NCBI GenBank assembly: GCA_002282015.1
Contig: NCIJ01000008.1
Span: 23,289 to 87,288 of the forward strand
Reading direction: 5' to 3'
DNA from: Sulfuricurvum sp. 17-40-25
Lineage (GTDB): Bacteria > Campylobacterota > Campylobacteria > Campylobacterales > Sulfurimonadaceae
DNA length: 64,000 nt
Below, in pieces: positions 8,781 through 18,345 of this stretch. The notes under the pieces are model-generated. The model was not told the origin of the DNA, did not search any database, and saw only the letters and a program-made list of their open reading frames with translations. How positions within the stretch are numbered: position 1 is the first letter of the stretch; each line of letters opens with the position of its first letter. The translations under genes were made by a program, and so were the position numbers.

Positions 8781-11333
8781 ATGATGGACGTACGCGAAGC
8801 TTTTTTAGCCTTTTTTGAATCAAAACAACACGATCGTGTAGCAAGTGCTCCGCTTGTCCCCGAGGATGCAACACTGCTTTTTACCAATGCAGGTATGGTT
8901 CCGTTTAAATCGATTTTTACAGGTGACATTCCCGTACCTAACAACCCAAGAGCTACGAGCTCACAGACATGTTTACGTGCGGGTGGTAAACATAATGACT
9001 TGGAGAACGTCGGCCATACAGCGCGACACCATACTTTTTTCGAGATGCTTGGGAATTTTAGTTTTGGGGACTATTTCAAAGAAGAAGCAATAGCGCATGC
9101 GTGGGAGTTTATTACGCAAGTGATGAAGTTACCTGTTGACAAACTCTGGGTAACGGTTCATGAGAGCGATGATGAAGCCGAAGAGATGTGGAAGAAACAT
9201 ATTTCTGCGGATCGTATCATGCGTCTAGGTGACAAAGATAATTTTTGGCAAATGGGTGACACGGGACCGTGTGGACCATGTTCAGAGATTTTTGTGGATC
9301 AGGGAGCCGAGCATTTTAACGGACCGGAAGATTATATGGGAGGCGATGGGGATCGTTTCTTGGAAATCTGGAATCTTGTATTTATGCAGTATGAGCGCAA
9401 TGCCAAGGGTGAACTCAAGCCATTGCCAAAACCTTCCATCGATACAGGTATGGGATTGGAGCGTGCGGTTGCTGTACTTGAGGGGGTTCGTAGTAACTAC
9501 GATTCGACTCTTTTTATGCCGATCATTCGTAAAGTAGAAGCGTTAATTGGTAAGCCGTATACGTATGAGAGCGGTGCGTCGTATCGTGTTATTGCGGATC
9601 ATATCCGTACGGTTACCTTTTTGCTAGCGCAAGGGACTAACTTCTCAAATGAAGGGCGTGGGTATGTCCTTCGCCGAATTTTGCGTCGTGCAGTTCGTCA
9701 TGGATATTTGCTTGGATTTACCAAACCATTTATGTTTGAAATCGCCGATACGGTTTCTGAGCTTATGGGGAAACAATACCCATATATCGTGGAAAAACTA
9801 AACGTGTTAAAAGAGCAGATCATGCTCGAAGAAGAGCGTTTTTTCAAAACCATCGCATCGGGTATCGAGCTGTTTAACGAAGAGCTCAAAAATACGAAAG
9901 CAACCTTTAGCGGTGAAGTAGCATTTAAACTCTACGATACGTTTGGTTTTCCATTAGATCTCACAGAAGACATGTTACGTGAAAAAAACCTAGCCCTAGA
10001 TACCGATACGTTTGAAGCGCTTATGCAAGAACAAAGAACACGTGCAAAAGCGGCATGGAAAGGTTCGGGAGATGCAGCTGTCGAAGGTGATTTCAAAACG
10101 TTGCTGGAAACCTTTGGCGTGAATACTTTTATCGGTTACGCGTACACGAAAGCACCGGTTAAAATTCAAGCATTATTAGGTGAAAGTTTTCAGCGTGTTG
10201 AATCCCTGCATGCGTGTCAAAAAGGGTGGGTCCTTCTCGAAGAGACTCCTTTTTATGCACTCAGTGGTGGGCAAGCAGGGGATAAAGGTCTTTTGGGGGA
10301 TAAAGCAACGGTTTTGGATACCCAAAAGTTTCATGGTCTTAATCTCTCACACATTGAAACAACGGCTACTATTACCGTGGGCGAAACGGTCGAAGCAATT
10401 GTTGATCTTTCGCGTAACGAGATAGCAAAACATCATTCTGCTACGCATCTATTGCATGCGGCATTGTATGAAGTATTGGGTGAGCATATCAGCCAAGCGG
10501 GTTCTTTGGTAGAGCACAATCGCCTGCGATTTGATTTTTCACATCCAAAAGCGATGACATCGGAAGAAGTGGCACTCGTAGAAGAGCGTGTGAATCAGCA
10601 TATTTTCCATGCATTAAGTACACTGACCAAAGAGATGAGCATCGAAGAAGCCAAAAAAAGCGGTGCAAAAGCACAGTTTGGTGAAAAATATGGTGATCGT
10701 GTTCGCGTTGTTGATTTTGGCGGAGCATCTGTAGAGTTTTGCGGCGGTACGCACGTTGAGAATACCTCGATAATCGGTACGTTTATTATCACCAAAGAAA
10801 GCGGTGTTAGCGCAGGCGTACGCCGTATTGAAGCCGTGTGTGGAAATGCAGCGTATAATGTGTTTAAATCACAGCGTCATCTACTCGAAGAAGTGGAAGG
10901 TTCGGTCAAAAACCGTGATGTCCTCGCTGGTATCGAGCGTCTTAAAGAACAAGTTAAAACACTTAAGCATGAAATAACCACTCTCTCCTCAGCCTCCAAA
11001 ACAGAGTTAAGCATTACGATGATGGGATCTACTGCGGTTGTGGTAGCTCAGTTGGATGCGGGTGATATTAAAGAACGTATTGATGAGCTTAAAAACGAGC
11101 ATGAATCGGTTGCCGTAATGTTGTTTCAAGTCAAAGACGATAAAGTGTTGCTCGCAAGTGGAGTCAAAAATGCAAATGCAAAAGCTGGGGATTGGATCAA
11201 AGCAATCGCACCTATTTTAGGTGGCGGCGGCGGTGGACGACCGGATTTTGCACAAGCAGGCGGGAAAGACCCTAGTAAAATAGGCGAGGCTAAAGAGACC
11301 GCGATGGACTACATCACAAAGGAACTTTCGTAA
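8781..11333 (+). CDS. alaS: Alanyl-tRNA synthetase
   Basis: Charges tRNA-Ala. The 850-aa protein has the class II catalytic core at the N-terminus ([26 protein letters not shown]), the tRNA-recognition region, an editing domain with the zinc-binding HHSATH near residue 551 and CGGTHVENT near 654, and the C-Ala domain ending in [15 protein letters not shown]. All hallmark residues are intact. It opens a gene run in which a CopD-like membrane gene, maf, bioF, an ABC ATPase and PBP1A follow after a hairpin. Confidence 0.98.
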   Translation: MMDVREAFLAFFESKQHDRVASAPLVPEDATLLFTNAGMVPFKSIFTGDIPVPNNPRATSSQTCLRAGGKHNDLENVGHTARHHTFFEMLGNFSFGDYFKEEAIAHAWEFITQVMKLPVDKLWVTVHESDDEAEEMWKKHISADRIMRLGDKDNFWQMGDTGPCGPCSEIFVDQGAEHFNGPEDYMGGDGDRFLEIWNLVFMQYERNAKGELKPLPKPSIDTGMGLERAVAVLEGVRSNYDSTLFMPIIRKVEALIGKPYTYESGASYRVIADHIRTVTFLLAQGTNFSNEGRGYVLRRILRRAVRHGYLLGFTKPFMFEIADTVSELMGKQYPYIVEKLNVLKEQIMLEEERFFKTIASGIELFNEELKNTKATFSGEVAFKLYDTFGFPLDLTEDMLREKNLALDTDTFEALMQEQRTRAKAAWKGSGDAAVEGDFKTLLETFGVNTFIGYAYTKAPVKIQALLGESFQRVESLHACQKGWVLLEETPFYALSGGQAGDKGLLGDKATVLDTQKFHGLNLSHIETTATITVGETVEAIVDLSRNEIAKHHSATHLLHAALYEVLGEHISQAGSLVEHNRLRFDFSHPKAMTSEEVALVEERVNQHIFHALSTLTKEMSIEEAKKSGAKAQFGEKYGDRVRVVDFGGASVEFCGGTHVENTSIIGTFIITKESGVSAGVRRIEAVCGNAAYNVFKSQRHLLEEVEGSVKNRDVLAGIERLKEQVKTLKHEITTLSSASKTELSITMMGSTAVVVAQLDAGDIKERIDELKNEHESVAVMLFQVKDDKVLLASGVKNANAKAGDWIKAIAPILGGGGGGRPDFAQAGGKDPSKIGEAKETAMDYITKELS

Positions 11334-11370
11334 GAAAGGTGGGCTTACCGCCGAGGTAAACCTAGTGTTA

Positions 11371-11403
11371 ACGTAGCTAAAGGGGGCTTTGCTCCCTTAG
11401 CGT
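11371..11403 (+). terminator. Stem-loop between alaS and the next operon
   Basis: An imperfect inverted repeat with arms GCTAAAGGGGGC and GCTCCCTTAGC around a TTT loop, flanked by ACG/CGT pairing. There is no T tract after it, so it may be a processing or partial-termination hairpin rather than a strong terminator. Confidence 0.45.
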
Positions 11404-11421
11404 ATTTAAGGAGCAATTAGT

Positions 11422-11958
11422 ATGAAAGAATTTTTAGTACAGACATTTTCAGATTATCGCACAACGATTATCTTTTTACACATTATCAGTGCCGTTTTAT
11501 GGGTTGGTGGGATGATCACAATGCGTTTTGCAGCACATGCGTCATGCAGTATGATCGAAGATCCGAAGTTACGAATGCAGCGTGCAGCGCATGCTCTTAA
11601 TCGTCTTTTTAACATAGCGTGGCCTGCAGCTACAGTATTGATCATTACGGCTATTTTGATGGCAGTGGGTCTTGCGTTTCGTGAAGCGGCAGTAGATGCA
11701 AACGGTAATGTTATCGATGCGTATGCTATGAGTTTGTATCAAATAGTTCATATCAAAGAAGCGATTTGGATCGTTATGGTGATCAATTTGGGCGCTATGA
11801 TGTATCGTCGTTCTCAGGCAGAAAAAGCATTGAAGCTTGACAATTTAGCGCGTGCTAAAGATATGTTGACTCCAATTGCTCAGTATATGGTTCCTGTCAA
11901 TATTGCATTGGGACTTATCGCAATTTATATGGGTGTTGTACTACGTAACGCGTACTAA
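11422..11958 (+). CDS. Four-TM membrane protein, CopD-like
   Basis: This 178-aa protein has about four hydrophobic helices. The first carries FLHIISAVLWVGGM, the histidine plus WVGG pattern typical of CopD-like and related haem- or copper-associated membrane domains. A second histidine occurs at IVHIKE. Function is not assigned. AAGGAGC precedes the ATG. Its stop overlaps the maf start (TAATG), making it the first gene of an operon that continues through bioF, an ABC ATPase, PBP1A and DUF808. Confidence 0.7.
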   Translation: MKEFLVQTFSDYRTTIIFLHIISAVLWVGGMITMRFAAHASCSMIEDPKLRMQRAAHALNRLFNIAWPAATVLIITAILMAVGLAFREAAVDANGNVIDAYAMSLYQIVHIKEAIWIVMVINLGAMMYRRSQAEKALKLDNLARAKDMLTPIAQYMVPVNIALGLIAIYMGVVLRNAY

Positions 11959-12506
11959 TGCTACGACTTTGTTCTTCTTCATTTACCCGTGCGCAACTTT
12001 TGAGTTCGGCGGGTATCTCTTTTTTTCAAGAGTCCATCGATTTTGATGAAGACTCTATTATCGCATCCTCTCCTAAAAACTTTGTGTACCAAGCAACCCT
12101 TGGAAAATTTCGTGTTAATTTTGAAAAATTCGGATGTCGTGATTTTCCTTTACTCGTTGCTGATACGGTGGTAACAGCTCATGGAAAGATCTTGCGTAAA
12201 GCCAAAGATGAGCATGATGCACGCGCTATTTTGGCCACGCAAAGTGGCAGTGAAGTCTCAATTATTACGTGTATGATGTACAAAACACCCCGACTGGAAC
12301 TTCTGGATATTTCCTCAACCCGTTATTTTTTTGATTCTTTTGATCCTGAAGCCGTGGATGCTTATATCCAAAGCGGCGAATGGCGGGGTAAAGCGGGAGC
12401 CTGTATGGTGGAGGGGTTTTGTAAATCGTATATTCGTGAGGTACGAGGGTACGAGAGTACGGCTATGGGGCTTAGTATCGAAGTACTTAAGCCATTTTTA
12501 GTATGA
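11958..12506 (+). CDS. maf: Maf-family nucleotide pyrophosphatase
   Basis: Maf proteins hydrolyse non-canonical nucleoside triphosphates and are linked to septum control. At 182 aa it is slightly short. The active-site pattern is present in divergent form: an N-terminal SSFTRAQLLSSAGI (usual form S-S-PRR--LL), then ADTVV near residue 56 with the usual Asp, and later KAGACMVEGF (usual form GKAGAYGIQG). Overlaps of one base with the upstream gene and four with bioF indicate translational coupling. Confidence 0.88.
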   Translation: MLRLCSSSFTRAQLLSSAGISFFQESIDFDEDSIIASSPKNFVYQATLGKFRVNFEKFGCRDFPLLVADTVVTAHGKILRKAKDEHDARAILATQSGSEVSIITCMMYKTPRLELLDISSTRYFFDSFDPEAVDAYIQSGEWRGKAGACMVEGFCKSYIREVRGYESTAMGLSIEVLKPFLV

Positions 12507-13612
12507 ATAACCCTTACGAAAATGAGTTAAAAGCTCTAAAACGAGCAGGGCGGTATCGAGAACGCAATCTGTCAGATGAGTCATTGTTAGATGGTGCATC
12601 TAATGATTATTTGGGGCTGGCACATCTTAATGAACTGCACACAAAAGCGTGTGAAACACTCAATTCTTTTACCTTTCATGCGCCTAAATCATCCATGCTG
12701 GTCAATGGCTATCATTCTATTCATCGTGATTTTGAGCAGGCGTTGTGTGAGGCAAACGGTTTTGAAGCGGGTATTGTCATGGGCAGTGGATTTAATGCCA
12801 ATATCGGGCTTATCGAAGCGCTTGGGCGCAAAGGGGATTTGATCTTGATGGATGAGTCTTATCATGCCAGTGGGGTGATGGCGACACGTATGTGCGATGC
12901 AAAAATTGAATTTTTTGCGCATAATGATCCCAAAGCACTTCGTGATGCGCTGGAAGCAGCGAATCAAAAACGCATTATTGTAGCTGTTGAGGGAATTTAT
13001 TCCATGAGCGGGGATAAACTCTCTCGAGACATTCTAGAGATATGTGAACAGTATGATGTTCTTATCATCTTGGATGAAGCGCATAGTAGCGGAGTAATCG
13101 GAGAGAATCTAATGGGAATATTGGATTATTACGGAATTACGCCAACTGCTAATATGATCAAAATGGGGACACTGGGCAAAGCTTATGGAAGTTTTGGGGC
13201 CTATGTCCTTTCATCACAGCATATCAGTGACTATCTTATCAATCGTGCTAAAAATGTCATCTATGCCACGGCACCTTCGCTGTACGATACGGCATTGGCA
13301 CATTGTGCACTTAACTATATTAAAAACAATGTCACCCGTTTAAAAGAGGCGATTGCGGCTCGTCAGCGTATTGTGAAAGAGGTGCTTGGAATCACTATTG
13401 ATGGATTGATAGTTCCTATAGAGATTGGCGATAATGTGAGGGTGATGGAGTTGCAAGAATCTTTGAAAGAGGAGTTGGGAGTTTTGGTAGGTGCTATCCG
13501 TCAGCCGACGGTTGAGCGTGCTATTATACGTCTTATTACACGGCTTGACATACCTGAGGAGACTTTGGTGTGCGTGTGTGAACGTTTTAGTCACAATAGG
13601 GTAAAATCATAG
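12503..13612 (+). CDS. bioF: 8-amino-7-oxononanoate synthase-like PLP enzyme
   Basis: Alpha-oxoamine synthase family: condenses an acyl thioester with an amino acid; in biotin synthesis, pimeloyl-ACP with alanine. The 369-aa protein shows DGASNDYLGLA near residue 30, the LDEAHSSGVIG Asp/His pair near 192-202 and the PLP-lysine region TLGKAYGSFGAYV near 224-236. 2-amino-3-ketobutyrate CoA ligase (Kbl) is the main alternative. A bioA gene exists elsewhere in this window (41.46 kb), which supports a biotin role. Confidence 0.78.
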   Translation: MNNPYENELKALKRAGRYRERNLSDESLLDGASNDYLGLAHLNELHTKACETLNSFTFHAPKSSMLVNGYHSIHRDFEQALCEANGFEAGIVMGSGFNANIGLIEALGRKGDLILMDESYHASGVMATRMCDAKIEFFAHNDPKALRDALEAANQKRIIVAVEGIYSMSGDKLSRDILEICEQYDVLIILDEAHSSGVIGENLMGILDYYGITPTANMIKMGTLGKAYGSFGAYVLSSQHISDYLINRAKNVIYATAPSLYDTALAHCALNYIKNNVTRLKEAIAARQRIVKEVLGITIDGLIVPIEIGDNVRVMELQESLKEELGVLVGAIRQPTVERAIIRLITRLDIPEETLVCVCERFSHNRVKS

Positions 13613-13613
13613 A

Positions 13614-14312
13614 ATGAGTAGTATCCATATAGATCGATTAAGTGTTGCATATGGAGAGACGATACTGGTTGATTGCAGTTTTCAGATCGGGCGTTCACTC
13701 GCATTAGTAGGTGAGAGTGGGAGTGGAAAATCGCTGATACTCAAAGCTCTTTTGGGCTTGTGCGACACTGCTTTGGATGTACGTTTAGAGAAGAACTCAC
13801 CGTTTGAATGGAGTAGAGGCAAAAGTGTTGCACTGGTTCCTCAAAACCCTTTTACGGCGCTCTCGCCTCTGACACGTATTGAGGATCAGATGTTTTTGTC
13901 AAGAGAGCGTTCGCAAGAGTTATTTACGATGTTAGGACTTGAGCATTCGTTACTGCAACGGTATCCTAGTGAACTCTCAGGAGGACAAATACAGCGTGTC
14001 GTTGTCGCAATGGCACTTGGATCTAATCCTAAGCTGCTGCTTTTGGATGAGCCGACAACAGCATTAGACGGTGCCTCTCGAGTCGTGATGATCGAGCAAT
14101 TACTCTCTTTGCAAGAAACCTTAGGCTTTTCAATCCTTTTTGTGACACATGACATGAGTGTTGCGGCGGCCTTATGCGAGGATATATGTGTTCTTAAAAA
14201 GGGACAAATCATTGAAAGTGGAAACTTGAAGAATGTATTAGAAAATCCAAAGATGCCGTATACAAAGCAATTAATTGAAGCTGATTTTAAAAACCGGGAA
14301 TACAGAAAATGA
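13614..14312 (+). CDS. Lone ABC-transporter ATPase (OppD/DppD type)
   Basis: A 232-aa ATP-binding subunit with Walker A GESGSGKS (about 33-40), Q-loop VPQNPFTALSPL, signature LSGGQIQRV, Walker B LLLLDEPTTALD and the H-loop THDMS. The Q-loop and signature match the dipeptide/nickel/oligopeptide importer class. No permease or binding protein is adjacent; it starts 1 bp after bioF and overlaps PBP1A by four bases. It could energise a distant permease, possibly for cell-wall peptides, but that is inference. Confidence 0.85.
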   Translation: MSSIHIDRLSVAYGETILVDCSFQIGRSLALVGESGSGKSLILKALLGLCDTALDVRLEKNSPFEWSRGKSVALVPQNPFTALSPLTRIEDQMFLSRERSQELFTMLGLEHSLLQRYPSELSGGQIQRVVVAMALGSNPKLLLLDEPTTALDGASRVVMIEQLLSLQETLGFSILFVTHDMSVAAALCEDICVLKKGQIIESGNLKNVLENPKMPYTKQLIEADFKNREYRK

Positions 14313-16273
14313 ATAAAAACTTATGGATCGCACTTGGAGTCGTTATTATGATACCGTTGGGGTATCTGGGATATATAATTTATAATTTTGAGTATGAAAC
14401 ACAGCGCCTGATAAATTATAAGCCTCGTTTGACGACAGAAGTTTATGACCGTAACGGTGAAAAAATAGCCAATTTATTTAGTAATGAACACCGTTATTAC
14501 GTATCCATAGACAACATTCCACCTCGTCTTATAGAAGCATTACTCGCGATAGAAGATACCGACTTTTTCGAGCACAGCGGGGTGAATCCGGATGCGATCA
14601 TGCGTGCGATCATCAAAGACGTGAGTGCCGGTAAACTCAAAGAGGGTGCGAGTACGATCACGCAACAGTTGGTTAAGAATGCTCTTTTGACACGAGAAAA
14701 GAAATTTTCGAGAAAGTTTAAAGAGGTTTTGTATGCGATACGTATCGAGCAGGAACTGACAAAAGAACAGATATTAGAGCGTTATTTTAATGAGATTTAT
14801 TTGGGTCACGGCTATTACGGTATCAAAACAGCCTCAGATGGCTACTTTAGAAAAGGGCTCAAAGAATTGACCCTCAAAGAGATGGCAATGCTGGTAGCGC
14901 TTCCAAAAGGACCCAATTTTTACGCACCTACCAAAAACTATGAGCTAAGTCTTGGACGTGCAAATCGTATTATTGAGCGGATGTTAACCTTGGGTTGGAT
15001 CGATCAGGATACGTATGATCATGCGACACAAGAGCGCCCAAAAGTCTACAACGATACTTTGAGTAAAAACTCTGGTCCTTATGTCATCGATGAGGTCATG
15101 CGCCAGCTTGGAGATGCCTTTCCCGATATACGCAGTGGCGGGTATAAAATCTATACCACGATTGATATGAGGCTACAAGAAGCAGGTTATAAGGCGCTTC
15201 AGTCCGGACGCAACGAGATGATAGCACGGGCACAGGATGCTGGAGAATTGGATGCAAATATACAATCACAGTTAAATGGTGCGTTAATGAGTTTAGACCC
15301 TAATACAGGTGAGATCTTGGCAATGGTTGGAGGCTATGATTACTCGACGAGTCCTTATAACCGTGTAACTCAAGCCAAGCGGCAGCCTGGTTCTGCTTTT
15401 AAACCTTTTGTGTATCAAGTGGCATTGGACAGCGGGATGTCTCCCGCATCTCTTGTGCCGGATATTGCCCGAACGTATACCTATGCCGGGGATGATGGTG
15501 AAGAAAAAACATGGAAACCAAAAAACTATAAAAATGAGTACAAAGGGATGGTAACGATCCGCGATGCCCTGACTCATTCTCGTAACTTGGCAACGATCAA
15601 TATGGTCAGCGATATGGGATTTGGAAAAGTAGTGGATGGTCTGCATCGTTACGGGATTGTCGAGAACCTCCCTCCTGACCTCTCTATCGCCCTGGGAACA
15701 ATCGGGATATCTCCCTTTGATTTAGCCAAATACTATACGATGTTTGCCACGGGCGGTGTGTTGACCAATCCGATTTTGATTCGTCAGGTCATCAGTCCAA
15801 AAGGGGAAACCTTCCGATACGAAAACAAGCGCCGTCAAGTCAACACGCGTGAGCAAACGTATTTGATGACGTCAATCTTGCAAGATGTTGTGAACTACGG
15901 TACGGGTACGTCAGCCCGTGTTCCTGGACTTGAAATTGCAGGAAAGACAGGGACAACCAACAAAAATGTGGATGCATGGTTTATCGGATATTCACCTACG
16001 GTGGAAACGGTCGTATGGATGGGGCATGATAACAATACCCCAATGCGCCGAAGTGAGACGGGAGGACGTGCAGCTGCCCCAATATTCCGTTATTACTATC
16101 AAGATTTATTGCGTATTTACCCAAATACGAAGCGCTATTTTGATCGTCCTGCAGGTGTTTATGCCCAGAGCCAAGAGGATTCAAATGTCACAGAAAACTT
16201 TACAGATGTCTCAAAAACACCTAATGGCTTGCAAGAACAAGCTCCTAAAACAGACGAGCAGTTGGTCTTTTAA
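14309..16273 (+). CDS. pbpA: Bifunctional class A penicillin-binding protein 1A
   Basis: Glycosyltransferase and transpeptidase for peptidoglycan. The 654-aa protein has an N-terminal membrane anchor (6-28), a GT51 domain with EDTDFFEHSG near residue 80 and EGASTITQQLVKN near 110, and a transpeptidase domain with SAFK near 361, an SRN motif and KTGTTN near 546. It overlaps the upstream ATPase (ATGA) and the downstream DUF808 gene (TAATG). The alaS-maf-PBP order is shared with Campylobacter as far as I recall. Confidence 0.95.
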   Translation: MNKNLWIALGVVIMIPLGYLGYIIYNFEYETQRLINYKPRLTTEVYDRNGEKIANLFSNEHRYYVSIDNIPPRLIEALLAIEDTDFFEHSGVNPDAIMRAIIKDVSAGKLKEGASTITQQLVKNALLTREKKFSRKFKEVLYAIRIEQELTKEQILERYFNEIYLGHGYYGIKTASDGYFRKGLKELTLKEMAMLVALPKGPNFYAPTKNYELSLGRANRIIERMLTLGWIDQDTYDHATQERPKVYNDTLSKNSGPYVIDEVMRQLGDAFPDIRSGGYKIYTTIDMRLQEAGYKALQSGRNEMIARAQDAGELDANIQSQLNGALMSLDPNTGEILAMVGGYDYSTSPYNRVTQAKRQPGSAFKPFVYQVALDSGMSPASLVPDIARTYTYAGDDGEEKTWKPKNYKNEYKGMVTIRDALTHSRNLATINMVSDMGFGKVVDGLHRYGIVENLPPDLSIALGTIGISPFDLAKYYTMFATGGVLTNPILIRQVISPKGETFRYENKRRQVNTREQTYLMTSILQDVVNYGTGTSARVPGLEIAGKTGTTNKNVDAWFIGYSPTVETVVWMGHDNNTPMRRSETGGRAAAPIFRYYYQDLLRIYPNTKRYFDRPAGVYAQSQEDSNVTENFTDVSKTPNGLQEQAPKTDEQLVF

Positions 16274-17157
16274 TGACAGGCGGTTTTTTCGCGATACTTG
16301 ACGATATCGGTGTCTTGCTTGATGATACGGCTGCGATGAGTAAGGTCGCGGTTCAAAAAACAGCAGGCGTACTGGGGGATGATTTAGCAGTTAATGCTGA
16401 AAAAGCGGCAGGTTTTCATGCTTCCAGAGAACTTCCGGTCCTTTGGGCTATTACTAAAGGCTCCTTTCGTAACAAGTTAATATTACTTCCAGTGGCATTT
16501 TTATTAAGTGCTTTTGCCCCCAGTTGGATCATTCCCATTTTGGTACTTGGGGGAGTCTATCTTAGTTTTGAGGGGGCTGAAAAAATTTCTGATTATTTTT
16601 TCCCTTCACAACATCACCCCAAACCCTTGGCTGAAACGGTAGAAAATGAAGATGATTTACTAGCGGCTGAAGATGCTAAAATTAAGTCGGCGATATTGAC
16701 AGACTTTATTCTCTCCATCGAAATTATCGTTATAGCATTAGGTACGGTTGCTCATCAGAACATTATGATGCAAGTGATCATCGTGTCGCTTGTGGCAATC
16801 TTGGCAACGATAGGGGTATATGGGATAGTAGCATTTATCGTTCGTATGGATGATATGGGTGTTGGAATGATCCAAATTTCTGAACGTTTTATCGGATGGA
16901 GAAAATCGCTATATGTAAAAATAGGTGAAGTATTGGTGAGTGCATTGCCAAAAGTGATTAAAGCACTTGGGGTAATTGGGACAATCGCGATGTTATTGGT
17001 GGGTGGCGGTATTTTTGTCCATAACATTGAGCCGCTGCATCATGCGCTTGATTTTTTACCTATGCTTGTCGCTGAGATTAGCAGTGGATTAGTGATAGGG
17101 TTTATCGCTTTGGGTATTGAAAAGCTTCTTAGCCCTTTATTTCACAAGGCCAGTTGA
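16273..17157 (+). CDS. DUF808 family membrane protein (YedI-like)
   Basis: The 294-aa protein opens with the DUF808 hallmark (GFFAILDDIGVLLDDTA, then KVAVQKTAGVLGDDLAVNAE) and has about six hydrophobic helices from residue 68 on. The biochemical role of the family is unknown. It is the last gene of the overlapping operon that includes PBP1A. At its 3' end an AT-rich gap of 148 bp precedes the next gene. Confidence 0.88.
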   Translation: MTGGFFAILDDIGVLLDDTAAMSKVAVQKTAGVLGDDLAVNAEKAAGFHASRELPVLWAITKGSFRNKLILLPVAFLLSAFAPSWIIPILVLGGVYLSFEGAEKISDYFFPSQHHPKPLAETVENEDDLLAAEDAKIKSAILTDFILSIEIIVIALGTVAHQNIMMQVIIVSLVAILATIGVYGIVAFIVRMDDMGVGMIQISERFIGWRKSLYVKIGEVLVSALPKVIKALGVIGTIAMLLVGGGIFVHNIEPLHHALDFLPMLVAEISSGLVIGFIALGIEKLLSPLFHKAS

Positions 17158-17265
17158 AAGATCATCGTTCGTTAGTTTCTTGAGAGTGTTCACTTTTATG
17201 TTTCTGAAAATTCTTGCTGTTGACAATAATTATATAATAATAAATAATATCCTTAAATAATACGA

Positions 17266-17271
17266 TATAAT
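17266..17271 (+). promoter_or_regulatory. -10 box for the four-TM gene at 17306
   Basis: TATAAT in a very AT-rich stretch, 34 bp before the ATG. A TTGACA at 17220-17225 pairs better with a weaker -10 near 17243, so the exact promoter is ambiguous. Confidence 0.45.
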
Positions 17272-17305
17272 AATTTGTTATAAAATTACTCACAAGGGAT
17301 TTTAA

Positions 17306-17731
17306 ATGGGAACAGTTCTAATTTTGATTGCTATAGGTCTTGTCTTTGGTCTTTTGGTTTTTTTCTTCTGTGAAGAAAAGTCACTTAAACATGCAAACTT
17401 CTCTGATATAACACGTCTGATTACGGAAGAAGTTAAAGTATCGGACTGTATTGAAAAGTTTCATACACTTCGCTATTTGGCTTATTATTTTGCGATCATG
17501 TTTGTTTTTGATGTGCTTATCGCAGACTTTATCTATCTTCCCCATGGCTTCGGTCTGCTTGAGATAACATTGTATACGTTTGTAACCTCTCTCATTGGTT
17601 CAGGTGTCATTTTACTTGTCAAATGGACATATCAACCGGTTATCAAACTTATTTCGTCATTTTTATTTGGGTCTATTTTTATGGCTGCTTCAGGATTGGC
17701 TTTCACCTTTACGTATCTTATAAATGGCTAA
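17306..17731 (+). CDS. Small four-TM membrane protein of unknown function
   Basis: 141 aa with hydrophobic segments at about 3-22, 56-80, 84-106 and 115-138. The second segment, FHTLRYLAYYFAIMFVFDV, recalls the NuoA/NdhC signature (F-V-YY-FA-LF--FDVE), but the Glu after FDV is Leu here, NuoA normally has three helices, and no other nuo gene is near. I leave the function open. A strong bidirectional hairpin ends it. Confidence 0.7.
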   Translation: MGTVLILIAIGLVFGLLVFFFCEEKSLKHANFSDITRLITEEVKVSDCIEKFHTLRYLAYYFAIMFVFDVLIADFIYLPHGFGLLEITLYTFVTSLIGSGVILLVKWTYQPVIKLISSFLFGSIFMAASGLAFTFTYLING

Positions 17732-17733
17732 AC

Positions 17734-17764
17734 ACAGAGTGGTTCTTTTATAGAACCTCTGTTT
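17734..17764. terminator. Bidirectional terminator between converging genes
   Basis: Stem ACAGAG-(T)-GGTTCT paired with AGAACC-TCTGT around a short TTTAT loop, with TTT after it, in the 51-bp gap between the converging four-TM gene and the DedA gene. Confidence 0.75.
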
Positions 17765-17782
17765 ACTAGTAGTAATTAGGCA

Positions 17783-18343
17783 TTACCTTTTTTTGGTTGC
17801 TTGCGTGAGATAAAACCACACGCTAGCCCCTATGACAACAAGCATGATGGGTGCAAGAAAGGGCTTGTCGGCAATGACTTTATAACCCTCAATCAACGCT
17901 CCGCCAAACAGGTAGCTTCCTCCCCCAACAACAATCGTCCAGATAAGTGCTCCCAATGCATTATAAGAGCTGAATTTCCAAAAACTGTATTTACTCAAGC
18001 CAATGGCTAATGGTACGAGTGTTTTGAGACCATAGATAAACTTTTTGATCACAATTATCCATGAACCGTGCCGTTTCATCAGGAGATGCGAAAAAGCGAG
18101 CTTGCGCTTATGCTGTTTCAAATATTCCATCATCTCTGATTTATGATAACGAGACATATAAAACAGAAGAGTGTCTCCGATAAAGTTGGCAATAAAAGCA
18201 ATACTCATAGAGAGCCCTAAATCCATCTTCCCCATAAAACTAAGCACTCCAGCGCCTAAAAGAGCGAGTAATCCACCCCCTAGTGAGTAGAGAAATAAAA
18301 CCAGATATCCATAAGTCGCGAGATTTTTGAGCATATCATCCAT
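17783..18343 (-). CDS. DedA family membrane protein
   Basis: 186 aa with about five hydrophobic segments. The DedA pattern is visible: an N-terminal GGGLLALLG region, an internal FIANFIGDTLLFYMSRY stretch, then KFIYGLKTLVPLAIG (usual form R-F-P--R-) near 102-116. The usual second arginine is not obvious. DedA members are linked to lipid-carrier recycling and envelope pH balance. It lies 2 bp downstream of uvrB and may be co-transcribed with it. Confidence 0.85.
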   Translation of the reverse strand: MDDMLKNLATYGYLVLFLYSLGGGLLALLGAGVLSFMGKMDLGLSMSIAFIANFIGDTLLFYMSRYHKSEMMEYLKQHKRKLAFSHLLMKRHGSWIIVIKKFIYGLKTLVPLAIGLSKYSFWKFSSYNALGALIWTIVVGGGSYLFGGALIEGYKVIADKPFLAPIMLVVIGASVWFYLTQATKKR

Positions 18344-18345
18344 AA

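Noticed and set aside
11397..11404. TTAGCG near 11.4 kb as another response-regulator box
   Set aside because: It is part of a hairpin after alaS and lacks the second half-site at 11-bp spacing.
17306..17731. Labelling the four-TM protein as NuoA
   Set aside because: The conserved acidic residue after FDV is missing, the helix number differs and no nuo genes are adjacent.
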